A stretch of DNA of 64,000 nt from Ulota crispa (lineage: Eukaryota; Streptophyta; Bryopsida; Orthotrichales; Orthotrichaceae): contig OY987251.1 of assembly GCA_963920765.1 (NCBI GenBank), positions 12,031,219 to 12,095,218 of the forward strand. The letters run 5' to 3'. This document shows positions 11,805-21,880 of the stretch, in pieces. The notes under the pieces were generated by a model, which had not been told where the DNA came from, made no database searches, and worked only from the letters and a program-made list of their open reading frames with translations. Each line of letters starts with the position of its first letter. Position 1 is the first letter of the stretch. The translations under genes were made by a program, and so were the position numbers.

Positions 11805-12233
11805 TTAAACTAATTTTTGATTTCAACCTATTAGATTTTTTTGAAGCTCAAGGCCTCAAATTGTCCACACAAAGCTAGTACACTTCAAGTTTGTATAGCT
11901 CACTATCACTTTATTCTACATAATTATGTAGAAGAATACGCTGCCTCATAATAACTACGAACTTTCTTTGTAATGGTTGTAAATGAGTTATTATGAATGT
12001 TTTTCAATCATTGTGGATTCATTTTACAATCATTATATTAGATATGTTGTTTCTATAAACAACAACTAGTTTTTAAGCTACAAATTTAAACATAAAGCAT
12101 GCATCCAAGAAGATCACAACAACTACAATCACTAAAATTGACAAATTTTGTCCCCAACCAAAGACAAAAATACTACTAACTCAACGAAGTAAAAACCATC
12201 TTAAAACTTAAATCTAGAATCTAGAAGCAAAAG

Positions 12234-12488
12234 ATGCCATATTAGGTAAATTGGGAAAAATAGTACATTTTGAGACTTTTGAAAAATTAAGGTGATAACC
12301 TTAATTTGAGCTCTAGCATTTTTTTGATACACATGCCCTCACCTGAGAGGAGGAATTTGGAAGGGAAAAAATCTTAGTAGCTCAAACTGAATTTGATACC
12401 TTCGAATTTAGTTTAAGGTAACTTTTTGGGTGTAAGGTGGAGTACAAAATGGTACCTGTGTTTTTCTCAATTTACCTAATATGGCGTT
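12234..12488. mobile_element. MITE with CCATATTAGGTAAATTGGG ends
   Basis: The terminal inverted repeats are about 25 bp: CCATATTAGGTAAATTGGG on the left, and CTCAATTTACCTAATATGG on the right. It matches 15288-15557 and 19180-19400 in reverse, and shares end structure with 30012-30276. The target duplication is not clear. Confidence 0.85.
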
Positions 12489-13142
12489 AAAACCTTCTAA
12501 AGCTATGAAATGCTAAAAGCTCAACAAAATAAGTAAATTAAAGAGGACACTATAATTGCATCATGCAATCAAAGAGGTTCTCATGCAAGTTTTAACATGC
12601 AACTGATGCAAGTTTCTACAGTGAAAGAGGCTGAGTTACAATGAAGAAAAGTTCGACACCTGTTACAACCAAATGGTCTTCAACACTAATGCTATAATTC
12701 TCCCATGTTAACATTTAGCACTACTTTGCATGAACCCAAAAAAATAGTAACACCATAGTTGAGTAACGTTGCTAAGTACTAATGCAAAATCAAACTGTCT
12801 TCTAGTTTCCAGCCAGGACAAGTACAAGTTTGCCATTGTAAACTGTGCATATTGCCCATACTCAAGAACCCTCATGGTTGCTAAGTGAAGACCGCCTAGT
12901 AGATGTTGCTAGCTTTGCAAGCTTTCTATATTGGTGCTAAGTTGCAATGGCTGCAATGTTTTCCAGCAAATTCATTGGCAGAGTTGATCAACTCGTTTAC
13001 TGGAGGACTGCAATGTTTCTCCTCAACACAGTTGCAGTTGGTTGATCATGTAACTGCAATTTTATTAGTAGCAATAGTTCCAGCCATGCTCATTTTGGTG
13101 GGAGAAATAATCCTTAACTTTGGAGAGGATCAAGTCCTCCAT
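12489..13142. other. 3' flank of the small membrane-protein gene, no gene accepted
   Basis: An open frame of 88 codons on the plus strand (12903-13169) is hydrophobic but overlaps the end of the minus-strand gene. It shows no family signal and I did not accept it. Confidence 0.4.
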
Positions 13143-13738
13143 CTAGTCGCTTGCCATGTCCAGGAGTAAAACATCTTCGTCACTCTCCTCCGAAATGGTG
13201 ACCAAGGCTGGACTCCACTTACTTTTACTCTCCTCCAAAATGGTAACCAAGGCCGGCCTCCACTTACTTTTACGCCTAGCTTTAACCTCCTTCTTCAAAA
13301 CCAATTGCTGTTTTGCCACTATGTAAATCATTACTGCAGATCTCATCTTGCTTTGCTGCTGCACAGATTTCGACGTGTCCTCCTCTTTTGATGGCTCCAT
13401 GATCTCGAAGTGCTTTTGGAATAATTGCTGCAAGCATTCACCAATTACAAAACACAATGTCATTCATTTTTCACAAGCATCACAAAACATTTCCAGTTTA
13501 AAAACAAGGCTCAGCATTATATCAAATAAGGACATCTGCCTGCACTAACAATAATTATAAGGCTTGGAAAACATGCAAGTACCTGAACCAAAGAAACTGA
13601 AAAGCAGACTTGCAAATGCTTTACATATGATTGAAAAGCAGATTAAGTACGTACCGCAAAAAGAGTAATACAAGCAGAAAATACTGTGACTAAGAGAGAA
13701 AGCTTCCACGCTCCGGAAGGATTAAGGAGTATTTTCAT
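13143..13738 (-). CDS. Putative small membrane-anchored protein (2 exons)
   Basis: Exon 1 is 13655-13738 and exon 2 is 13143-13427. The donor is GCG|GTACGT and the acceptor TTGCAG|CAA. The phase is kept and the product is 122 aa. Residues 1-28 (MKILLNPSGAWKLSLLVTVF then SACITLFA) look like a signal anchor or transmembrane segment. The rest is charged: a KEED patch, a basic KKEVKARRK stretch, then two copies of a 15-residue unit (KSKW-PALVTI-EES), and an acidic Leu-rich tail. I do not recognise a family. The support is the consistent splice junctions plus a hydrophobic N-terminus appearing exactly where one is needed. It could also be part of a larger gene or a degraded one. Confidence 0.45.
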
Positions 13739-14361
13739 AACATGCAACCTAAGAAGGGAATGCTCAAGAAGACGGGCGTGTATCGAAAAGCAGGAAACCC
13801 GCAAAATATAGCAAAAATTTCAAACTGGTGCGCATACTAGACCGTGTAGAAAATAAAATGAAGAAAAGTGAGGAGTGTCCATGCTAATATACCATTTTTA
13901 ATTCCCTCTTTCCGATGACATGGAGTCCTACGACCGAGGGTAGATTGACTACGACCAATCCAGCTTCACTAAAATTGCTTGATATGAGTTAACTGGCTGA
14001 ATTTTAACACTGAATGATGGTCGCTAAGGTGGTATCAGTGTGAGAATTGGGCTTTGGCTGATGAAATCTCGGTAGGAGGGTTAATTCCAAGGTTGAATTC
14101 CACTACCCAGGCTCGTATTTAAAAGGTCATTTGGTTCACCTAGTGTATACTTTGCTTGCTGGCATGAGAACCTGCAATTTTATTTTGCTAATTAACGTCA
14201 ATTTCAGATTTTCAGGGGAATATTGGGTTGCTGGGCAGGGTAGGTTTTTATTTGCTTTTTTCAGTTAATGTCAATTTTATGAAATTGATATCCCATTACT
14301 TTGGCAGGAATCAGGCCATCAAGGTATCAAAAATCCAGCACTCTAAAGTCTAAACTATACT

Positions 14362-14616
14362 AACGCGATATTTATTAAATTGGGAAAATGCGTAAAGGGA
14401 CTTTTAAAATTTTCATTTTTTTAAGGTGATTTGGAGTGAATATTTATGATGATTTCTTCAAGACCTTACATTAGAAGTGATGAATTATCCTACAAGAATT
14501 CTCAAAAAACTCACTTCAAATCTCTAAAATACTCTCACAAGTCATAAATGCAAAATTTTGTATTATAAAATACATTTTTGGAAAGTGCTTTTCCCAATTT
14601 AATGGGTAACGCGTTT
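14362..14616. mobile_element. Diverged MITE of the AAATTGGGAAAA family
   Basis: The left end carries ATTAAATTGGGAAAA and the right end TTTTCCCAATTTAAT, with AACGCG outside on both sides. The internal sequence differs from the 12234-12488 group. Confidence 0.65.
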
Positions 14617-14735
14617 AATACACTATATGTGTTACTACTTTTTGCGTTGTGTAAAATTAAACTTGTGTGAAGTATATGATTTTTTAATAAATAAACGCAA
14701 TAACACAAGATGTTAAAAATGGGACAATCAATATA

Positions 14736-15000
14736 ATAGAGCCAATTATGGTTGTCACATTGGACAGATTGCCCATTTGCTTGCTTGTTTATCCCATGTG
14801 CTTGATTGAGCTCTAGTCTATTAACCAATTTGATGTAGTCAAATCATGGTTTATATATATTTTTAAATGGTACAAAAAATGGTTACTTTGTACATGCTAG
14901 TTATACACATGGTTACCAACATAAAGTTAGGATGCATATTTAAGCCATGTCATGTAATAAAAATAAAAACCTATCATTTCATTCTTCCTTTTTTAGGTCA
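14736..15000 (+). repeat. Dispersed repeat shared with 20835-21105
   Basis: Shared phrases are GGTTGTCACATTGG, GTGCTTGATTGAG, TTACTTTG-ACATG and TTTTTAGGTCAAAA, in the same order. No terminal repeats were identified, so the element type is unknown. Confidence 0.7.
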
Positions 15001-15287
15001 AAAGTCCTTGAATGTGACACTAGATTGACACGCTTGCTTATGTGGTTTAGACCACCTGCTTGCTTGTCTTGTCATTTGGCCAAACCTCATCAAAAGATGG
15101 AAGTAACAACTATGGAGCTGATTGAAACTTGAAAGTGAGCTAAGGCACACTAAACACAATAAGTCATGTTTAAGAAAGAAAATTTGTGATAATGGCACAG
15201 CATAATTTGAAAACTTGGTGTGTTCATAGTGTTGTTATGGGATCTTACGGCAATGGATTTTTTTTCTTAAGCATTGATTTGTTGTCA

Positions 15288-15557
15288 ACGCCATATTTGT
15301 TAAATTGGGAAAAATAGAGGTACCAATTTGTATTCCGCCTTAAAGGCTTAAACCCAAAAAGTTACCTTAAACCAGATTTGAAGGTAATAGATTCATTTTG
15401 AGTCACTAAGATTTTTCCCTTGCAAATTCCTCCTCTCAAGTGAGAGCATGTGTACCAAAAAAAACATTGCAAGCTCAATTTTAGGTGGCCACCTAAAACT
15501 TTCAAAAGTCCCGAAATGTATTATTTTTCCCAATTTCACAAATATGGTGTTTGTCTT
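15288..15557. mobile_element. MITE of the CCATATTAGGTAAATTGGG family
   Basis: The ends are CGCCATATTTGTTAAATTGG and CCCAATTTCACAAATATGG. The body contains the family landmark TTTTTCCCTTGCAAATTCCT and the AGTGAGAGCATGTGTACC block, also seen at 19180-19400 and, inverted, at 12234-12488. Confidence 0.85.
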
Positions 15558-15857
15558 TTTTTTTGGTCTTTTAGTTTGCATTTAATGGGCTCTATTTTGG
15601 TTGACCAATTTTCAAATCCATGTACTATTGACTATTGTGTATGTTTAAAGAATTTTTTATCCACTTTCAAATTTCAAACGATGATAATTATAAGTTCTAA
15701 TTTTACACCAACTAAAAAATAGTAAGACATACAAAAAAAGTTTAAAGTGCTGGATGGAGGATGCTCTCACTTGCACCCATAATCTATGTGGATGTATTTG
15801 TCACTACCTTTGTCCCTCTAAAACGTCCAAAAAGCTTACTTGCAAAGGATTAACCAT

Positions 15858-16165
15858 GTTTGTAGTCTTTGTGTTAGTGATACATGCACTCTAAAATCAA
15901 TATACCAACTATCAAATGTATGTAAAATCTTCAATTTTTATGTTGCCATTTAGACACCCAAATTTCATGCATAAGGTATCATATTTGTGTGTAGTTTGTG
16001 AATGCTGCCAGCACCTCATTATTTTAGTCTTTGTACTAACGACACATGCATTTTAGAATCAATATACCATGTACGAAATATATGCAAAATCTCCAACTTT
16101 GATGTTACAATTTGGGCATCCAAATTCCATGCAAATAGTACTATATTTATGCATGCATGCTGCCC
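15858..16165. repeat. Tandem duplication, unit ~165 bp
   Basis: Two diverged copies (about 15858-16005 and 16022-16165) share AGTCTTTGT, GATACATGCA/GACACATGCA, ATCAATATACCA and CCAAATT-CATGCA. No coding signal. Confidence 0.8.
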
Positions 16166-16894
16166 AACTCCTTATTATTGATGATTTGAAGATTAGTAGC
16201 AACAATGATACCTCATAAGGACAAGACCAAGCTTGTTAGGAGAGAAATGCTCCCTAATTGCTCAACTTGTCCCCATAAGATCATTGAACATGACAAACGT
16301 ATTCTCGGGCGCATTCTCCAACGTTTGAAATCAGCAAAATGAAGCTTTTTAGCGGTACAAGAAATTTAATGTGTCTGATTTGGACGTTTATAGAGGGACC
16401 TAGGGAGTACATTGGTGGAAATTCACAAAATTACTCATTTAGAGAAGGTCTTTTAGCAAGGAAGTAGTAATCAAGCACTTACAATGAAAGGATCAATTTA
16501 CACCTTATATTGGCAAAGGTGATGAATGGTTTGCCCGTGGAAATCGCACACTTAGAAGCTAACGAAAATTGAAGTACTTTTGTTTAAAAAAATCACTAGG
16601 CCTGAGGCAAAAAGTGGCTAATGGCTAATTAAATCACTTCAATGTGGGGATGATTAAACTAGTTTGCGGTCTTCAAAAGAACCAGATAAGGTTGCAATCA
16701 ATTTGCCCCAAGCTAATTAGTTACTACAAAGGGGGTTAAAAGAAGCAAAATTAATACCCCTGGCCTAACCCCAGTGATGATCGACTCCTACCGGAGCGTC
16801 CAGAAGTCTTAAGCTAGCTTAATTGTTAAGCAACTGTCGTGGTAAAGGCAAATCTAAGGCCCTCAGCATGAATGCTTTGTTTTCAAGTAGCTGA
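16166..16894. other. Intergenic, nothing recognised
   Basis: No gene, terminal repeats or tandem array is visible. The sequence is unique within the window as far as I can see. Confidence 0.4.
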
Positions 16895-17135
16895 GAACAA
16901 TGTACAGGGAGAGCCGAAAAACATTAGAAAGTCGGCCGAATGAAATGGGCAAAAAAACCCATTGGGATCTAAAGCAACCGGCTAGAAACCGACTAGATTT
17001 TTGGAAATTTTCTAAATTATAGTGTAAGTATATAGGGAATAGTTGGTGCATTTATTGAAAAAACCAGATGAAAATGAGAAATGTAGGCTTTTTGCCAAAA
17101 AAACTCAAAATCTCCCCACACAATGCCTGAGGACA
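16895..17135 (+). repeat. Dispersed repeat, 'AATGTxxxGGGAGA' family
   Basis: It begins ACAATGTACAGGGAGAGCC and ends with a near complement (CTCCCCACACAATG). The body contains GAAATGGG-AAAAA, AACCGGCTAGAAACCG and GAAAATGAGAAATGTAGG, which recur at 48114-48296. Related ends are seen at 53098-53345 and 35140-35365. Confidence 0.7.
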
Positions 17136-17174
17136 TATCTTTTGGGAAAGTGAAAGGAGAGTAGTAAATGATAA

Positions 17175-17837
17175 GAGCATCCGCACCCTTGCATGCGATT
17201 GCTGACATACCAAGTGTTTACATTTATTTTTGAAGAGCCCTCAAAATTCTAGTCTTCCATTCTTGCTTTTCAAGCAATCCATGCTCTACAAATAGTCAAT
17301 TGACCAATCACCAAGTGGAGCATAGGATAAAGTACACACCAATAAGAGCATAGGATAAAGCTCACTAAATTTCGGTTGAAGTGATTTTAAGGGCTATTGC
17401 TTGACAAGCTCAATTTGAGTGTCAAGAGAACATTTTGAGGACCCTGAGCATTCATCCATTGGATGTGTAAGGCCCTCAATTCATGTGGCAAGGTCCAAGA
17501 AAGAACCGGTGGCTAGTTCAAAGCCAACCAATTGAAATGAAAATAGACCATTTGTTATTCATAAACATCGCTGAAAAACTGGTTGAAAACCCAAAAAAAC
17601 TATTTACAGTATGAAATAGAGAAAAACAACCGAAATATTTCTTTGACAAACCAGCTCATTACGCGGGAATAAAAGGAGACCAACCCAAAAATCTCAAATA
17701 TTTCCTGAACCCTGGTGTGTGGGTGCGGATGCTCGAACGGTATCGGTATCTCGAGGCGCAGGTACCGGGTGAGCTACAAAACCAAACCCAAAAATCTCAA
17801 ATGTTTCCCGGTCCCTGGTATATGGGTGCGGATGCTC
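17175..17837. mobile_element. Harbinger/Tourist-like element overlapping the GDU-like gene end
   Basis: The ends are GAGCATCCGCACCC and GGGTGCGGATGCTC (perfect 14-bp inverted repeat), flanked by TAA on both sides (17172-17174 and 17838-17840). A second copy of the right end lies at about 17721-17734 because a ~95-bp segment is tandemly duplicated (about 17690-17785 and 17787-17885). A GGTCCAAGAA-type repeat (17491-17712) is nested inside. The right end lies within the coding region of the minus-strand gene. Confidence 0.75.
17491..17712 (+). repeat. Dispersed repeat with GGTCCAAGAA ends
   Basis: It begins AGGTCCAAGAAAGAACCGG and ends TTTCCTGAACCCTGG, its approximate complement. Family landmarks are GGCTAGTTCAAAGC, AACTGGTTGAAAA, TACAGTATGAAATAGAGAAA and AAAAATCTCAAATATTTCC. 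Related copies are at 31688-31910 and 57778-57996. Confidence 0.8.
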
Positions 17838-18261
17838 TAAAGGTATCAGTATCTCCAGGGGCAGGCACCGGGTGAGCCACAAATGTCGGCGTCGTCTCGC
17901 CGGCCATTACCACTAGACCCATGGCCTGGGCAATCCTCTCCTCTTCACCATTCTGTGCAGCATTTGCACTGGCTCCCTTGTCACCTGCTGCTACTCCATG
18001 TGCATTATTATTATTATTGTTATTATTGTTCAACCTCTCCTCACGAATCCTCTTCCGTCGTAGCACCACCACCAGCGCACCAATTCCTATCAAAGCCACC
18101 AGTGTTGCTACTATCACCACTGCCCAAGCGGCTTTTGTGCTATTCGAAGAGCTGTCTTTATTTGGGGACGTGTCCCCTCCGATTGTCGTCGATGGAGGTG
18201 GCTCTGCTGCAGCCATACCAATTTTCGACACCCATTTCAAACATTTCCTACAAGCAGCCAT
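17797..18261 (-). CDS. GLUTAMINE DUMPER-like single-pass membrane protein
   Basis: Single exon, 154 aa, starting at the first ATG; Met16 is an alternative. Residues 1-44 are Ser/Thr/Pro-rich. A transmembrane helix spans about 45-67 and is followed by a basic stop-transfer (RRKRIREER). A run of nine Asn (78-86) is encoded by a trinucleotide repeat. VVMAGETTPTFVAHP (117-131) is the VIMAG motif that defines the family. GDU proteins are small plasma-membrane proteins that, when overexpressed in Arabidopsis, increase amino-acid export through an interaction with a ubiquitin ligase. That role is family knowledge and not shown here. After residue 141 the frame runs through transposon ends (17797-17837), so the tail RASAPIYQGPGNI and the stop codon are transposon-derived. 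A second homologous tail fragment lies downstream (17694-17785). Confidence 0.82.
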   Translation of the reverse strand: MAACRKCLKWVSKIGMAAAEPPPSTTIGGDTSPNKDSSSNSTKAAWAVVIVATLVALIGIGALVVVLRRKRIREERLNNNNNNNNNAHGVAAGDKGASANAAQNGEEERIAQAMGLVVMAGETTPTFVAHPVPAPGDTDTFRASAPIYQGPGNI

Positions 18262-19179
18262 GAACTAGTCTTCTACAAAGGTATTAACTCCTGCTACTGC
18301 CACTCTAAGTAATAGATTTAGATTGTGGATCAGCTGGAGCTCGGGCCAACGAAATTTTTGAACAGAGTGACTTGAGATCAAGATCTAGCTAGATCAAGGA
18401 AACACCTGAATTAAACCTGTCCAAATTGACAGGTCTAATTAATCGGCAAAAAAACTATGACCTAATTGACAGCGTTCCCTTAGAGTACTCTCGATCTCAA
18501 CAGTCGATTATGAACAAGACCGGTTGATCAACTGTCTCACTTGACTAGTTTCGTGAACCAGCACAGCTGCAGTACTAGTTTGGTTTCTATGGACGAAAGA
18601 ATTAGTACTTCTGGATGGAATTAGTACTTCTGGAGTGTGTCCAGCTCAGGAAACAGTGGCACTGTGGCACTCACCCTAAAAGTTTCTATCACTAGTTGGA
18701 TATCTTCGTGCAGACAACAAACTTCAAGTCGAGTACGCGTTCACAAAAATGTGGTGAAAGTCAAACTGGTTGTTTGCCATTCTGATTTAACGAATAATTG
18801 TACAAAAACCAACAATGATACCACGTGCACGAACTAGTAGATTTTCAAGCTAAGTCCAGTCCCCAGAGTCTTTGTATAAACACGAGATCAAATACAACAG
18901 ATTTCAGTACTCTCACATTTAAGAGTCAACCGGCAGAATTGAGAACCCGCGTGCCCGGGCTGATCATGAGAGTGTTCGAAGTCGACGAGCTACACACACT
19001 CACTTGTAGTAGAGGTGGAGGGTGGACTACTTGGTACTGTGGGGGCTGTGACTACGTTCGGAGAGTTCACCAGTGATGCAAGCAAGGCATGATGAAACTC
19101 TTGGGAAGTTCCAGTCAGTGGCATTTCAATATCGTTGGGGATTTGATGTAGACGCGTGGATACTTTCCTTCTTTTTTTA
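18262..19179. other. Upstream flank of the GDU-like gene, no gene accepted
   Basis: This holds the presumed minus-strand promoter of the gene ending at 18261, but no clear TATA box could be placed. Open frames at 18637-19076 have no family signal. Confidence 0.4.
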
Positions 19180-19400
19180 CTTTGAATCCACAGAAGTCAC
19201 CCAAAATCAGATTCGAAGGTATCAAATTCAGTTTGAGGCACTAAGAATTTTTCCCTTGCAAATTTCTCCTCGCAGGTGAGGGCACGTGTACAAAAATAAA
19301 AACGCTGAGCTCAGTTATAGGTGATCATAGGTGATCATGTACACCCTGAAAAATTCCCAAAATGTACCCTTTTTCCCAATTTACCTAATATGGTGTTTTT
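19180..19400 (+). mobile_element. Left-truncated MITE of the CCATATTAGGTAAATTGGG family
   Basis: The right end (TTTTTCCCAATTTACCTAAT, then ATGGTGTT) and the body (TTTTTCCCTTGCAAATTTCT, then GTGAGGGCACGTGTAC) match 15288-15557. The left terminal repeat is missing. Confidence 0.75.
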
Positions 19401-20051
19401 GACTGGATTTATCAACATCGGTAGTCTGGAGTCTGGACGCCCGTGACCCGGTCCGTAATAAGTTCTTGCAGCGCCGACTTGGAGGATGAAATGCGAGGTT
19501 GTGAGAGTCTGAGAGAAGAGCATGACGTTAATCTGACATTTTCGTATCGGATTTGTTGATAGAGGAGCATATCTCTTTTGTAGTTTCTATAGGAAGTGTA
19601 GTAGCCGGCTGGGGTAATCTATCGGTAATGGTGCATATCTTGTAGCCACTGCCAAGGTGCATACATGTTGACCAGTATTTAATACGTGGTCGTGCTTGAA
19701 CGAGTCTCCTGCTTTGTCAACCGCATGTGCTTTGAGATAATGGACCGGTAATGGACTCGTGGTTTCCAATGTACGGCAAGTATCGGCATTTAGTTAAATA
19801 GTTAGCCGGTTGATTTTGAAAATTGTTGAATTGATTTCAAATGTTTAGGAAAAAAATGGAGCATTTTAGAGGAAAAAGATAAAATATTCCTTATTTTTTA
19901 TAGGTTTAGTCGGGAGTATACTCTAGATAACCAATTAGCCCAAGAGAATGTAGGATATTGGCCGGTTAAGCTAAAAAAACTTCCCGGATTGTGGTGGTTT
20001 CCTATTCAGGTCTTGTCCAGAATCCAATGACTAGTGCTGCTTCGGGAGTAA

Positions 20052-20663
20052 GGGCATCTCCACCGGTGGCTCAGACTTGCTCAAAGTGGATGAAAAGTGT
20101 AGGGGCCCTCTCAAAACCCTCTCAAACACTTTGATTTAGCAAGTCTAGCAAGCCACACTATTCATGCACTATTCACCTTAAGTTTGGTGAGATTTAATCT
20201 CTACTTTCCTTGATAAGTGGTCAATTGCTTATTTATGGGGTGTATTGGAGTGGGAAGACAATATACCCACCTTGCAAGTGCCATTCACCTTCTTTTGTGG
20301 TGTGGGTCAGGGTGAATTTTCACATTTCAATAATTCTCAGATTTTAGAGTTTTACCATCCAAAGATTGACTTTGGGAATTTCAAATTCAAATTTGGGATT
20401 AGAAACCTTGCTTTAGTCTAGGAACCTTAAAGTAGATTATAATGGACCAAAAGAAAAATAGAGGGCATTTTATTACTATTACCCTACTTGGAAATTAATC
20501 TACCTTAGAAAACCTGGCGCATGGCACTTGCAAGGTGGGTATATTTAGTTTCATTGGAGTGCGTGGCCACCTTTTGGAAGAGCATGGGTGGAGCTCAAGG
20601 GGCTTGAGGCCCTGCCAAAACAAATGGAAAACTTTGAAAGAGCCCGAACCAGTGGAGATGCCC
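20052..20663. mobile_element. Tourist/Harbinger-like MITE with a nested MULE
   Basis: The ends are GGGCATCTCCACCGGTGGCTC and GAGCCCGAACCAGTGGAGATGCCC, flanked by TAA at 20049-20051 and 20664-20666. A 300-bp MULE-type element with a 9-bp duplication is inserted at 20253. Confidence 0.82.
20253..20552. mobile_element. MULE-type MITE nested in a Tourist-like element
   Basis: ATTGGAGTG occurs directly on both sides (20244-20252 and 20553-20561), giving a perfect 9-bp target duplication. The subterminal inverted repeat is long and almost perfect (TATACCCACCTTGCAAGTGC and its complement). The outermost bases are GGAAGACA and the complement of GAAACTAA. Confidence 0.88.
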
Positions 20664-20834
20664 TAAAGAGCATCTCTTGCAACCCTTCAAATGTCCAAGC
20701 CCTTTTGACATCAAAATGAAAAGCAACCAATTCTAGCGTGTGTGAGCCTCTACATTTTATCTTCCCCTTCAAACAAGTCGTATATGAAGGGGTCTCTTAA
20801 CCCTCTACAAGCTATATTTTCTCTTGGGATTAGT

Positions 20835-21105
20835 AAATCGTTATTACGGTTGTCACATTGGGCCGCCCAATTGCTTGCCTATCTGCCTAAAGTGCTTGAT
20901 TGAGATCATGGTTTGTCCAATAAAGTCAACTCATAGTTGACTTTAAAAAACGGTACAAAATAAGAAAAAGAACTTACTTTGAACATGTTAGTGACACTCA
21001 TTATTGCCAACATGAAGTCAAAATAAGGATTCAAAACCATATCACGTAATCGAAATGAAAAATAATAATTTGATTCTTCCATTTTTAGGTCAAAAACTCT
21101 AAAAA
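20835..21105 (+). repeat. Dispersed repeat shared with 14736-15000
   Basis: Same order of shared blocks as the copy at 14736. It ends just upstream of the 26-bp minisatellite. Confidence 0.7.
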
Positions 21106-21144
21106 GAAGGTCTAAAAAACATGAGCGGGCTGAAAAGCCCATCC

Positions 21145-21412
21145 GTGCTATCTTTTTGGGTGGTTTGCTTGTGCTATCTTTTTGGGTGGTTTGCTTGTGC
21201 TATCTTTTTGGGTGGTTTGCTTGTGCTATCTTTTTGGGTGGTTTGCTTGTGCTATCTTTTTGGGTGGTTTGCTTGTGCTATCTTTTTGGGTGGTTTGCTT
21301 GTGCTATCTTTTTGGGTGGTTTGCTTGTGCTATCTTTTTGGGTGGTTTGCTTGTGCTATCTTTTTGGGTGGTTTGCTTGTGCTATCTTTTTGGGTGATTT
21401 GTTTGTGCTATC
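21145..21412. repeat. Minisatellite, 10 copies of a 26-bp unit
   Basis: Ten head-to-tail copies of a unit beginning GTGCTATCTTTTTGGGTGG; the first nine look identical and the tenth carries two changes. Because 26 is not a multiple of 3, all three plus frames stay open with a 26-residue peptide period. The open frames here are a by-product of the repeat and are not taken as a gene. Confidence 0.97.
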
Positions 21413-21559
21413 CAATAGCCTAAAGTTGCCCAAAGTAACAACCTTGGTTGTATGTTGTACTTGTAATAAACAATCTACATCCTTTGGTTTTATTCTTTTC
21501 CAAAATATTGAAAATTGGGTAAAATAAAGGGCTTCAAATATTATTTTAGAGTAGAGAAT

Positions 21560-21880
21560 CCCAATAATTGCCCGCAAACAGAGACTCCTCATTACTTTCA
21601 CCTCATTGATCAAAATGAAATGATTCAAAACTTTCCAAATATACATAAATCTCCTAAACCAATTTCAAAAGTTTGTTTATGAGAAAAGTGGTTTTCTCTA
21701 ATTTGCCCAAATTGCCTGCCCAAGGGAATAAGCAACAACTTAGGCCATAACTTTTTACTCATAATTCCAAATATCATGAAACTTAATGCATATGAAAGAT
21801 ATTCCTTGTCCTCACTCTCTATCAAAAAGATAGCCACAAGTAAGGAAATCTCCAATCATATGTACCTACCCAAAAGTGCT
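21560..21880. repeat. Fragment of the TTAA-flanked subfamily C
   Basis: Interior blocks (ACTTTCACCTCATTGATCAAAA, then GATTCAAAACTTTCC) match the bodies of the TTAA-flanked elements at 32489-33421 and 40953-41669. No TTAA ends were located here, so it looks like an eroded fragment. Confidence 0.5.

Noticed and set aside
12903-13169. 88-codon hydrophobic plus-strand frame
   Set aside because: Lies opposite the 3' end of a minus-strand gene model, composition explained by the complement, no domain.
21121-21527. Overlapping 71-123 codon hydrophobic frames
   Set aside because: They are the three readings of a 26-bp minisatellite; no start context, no other exon, no family.
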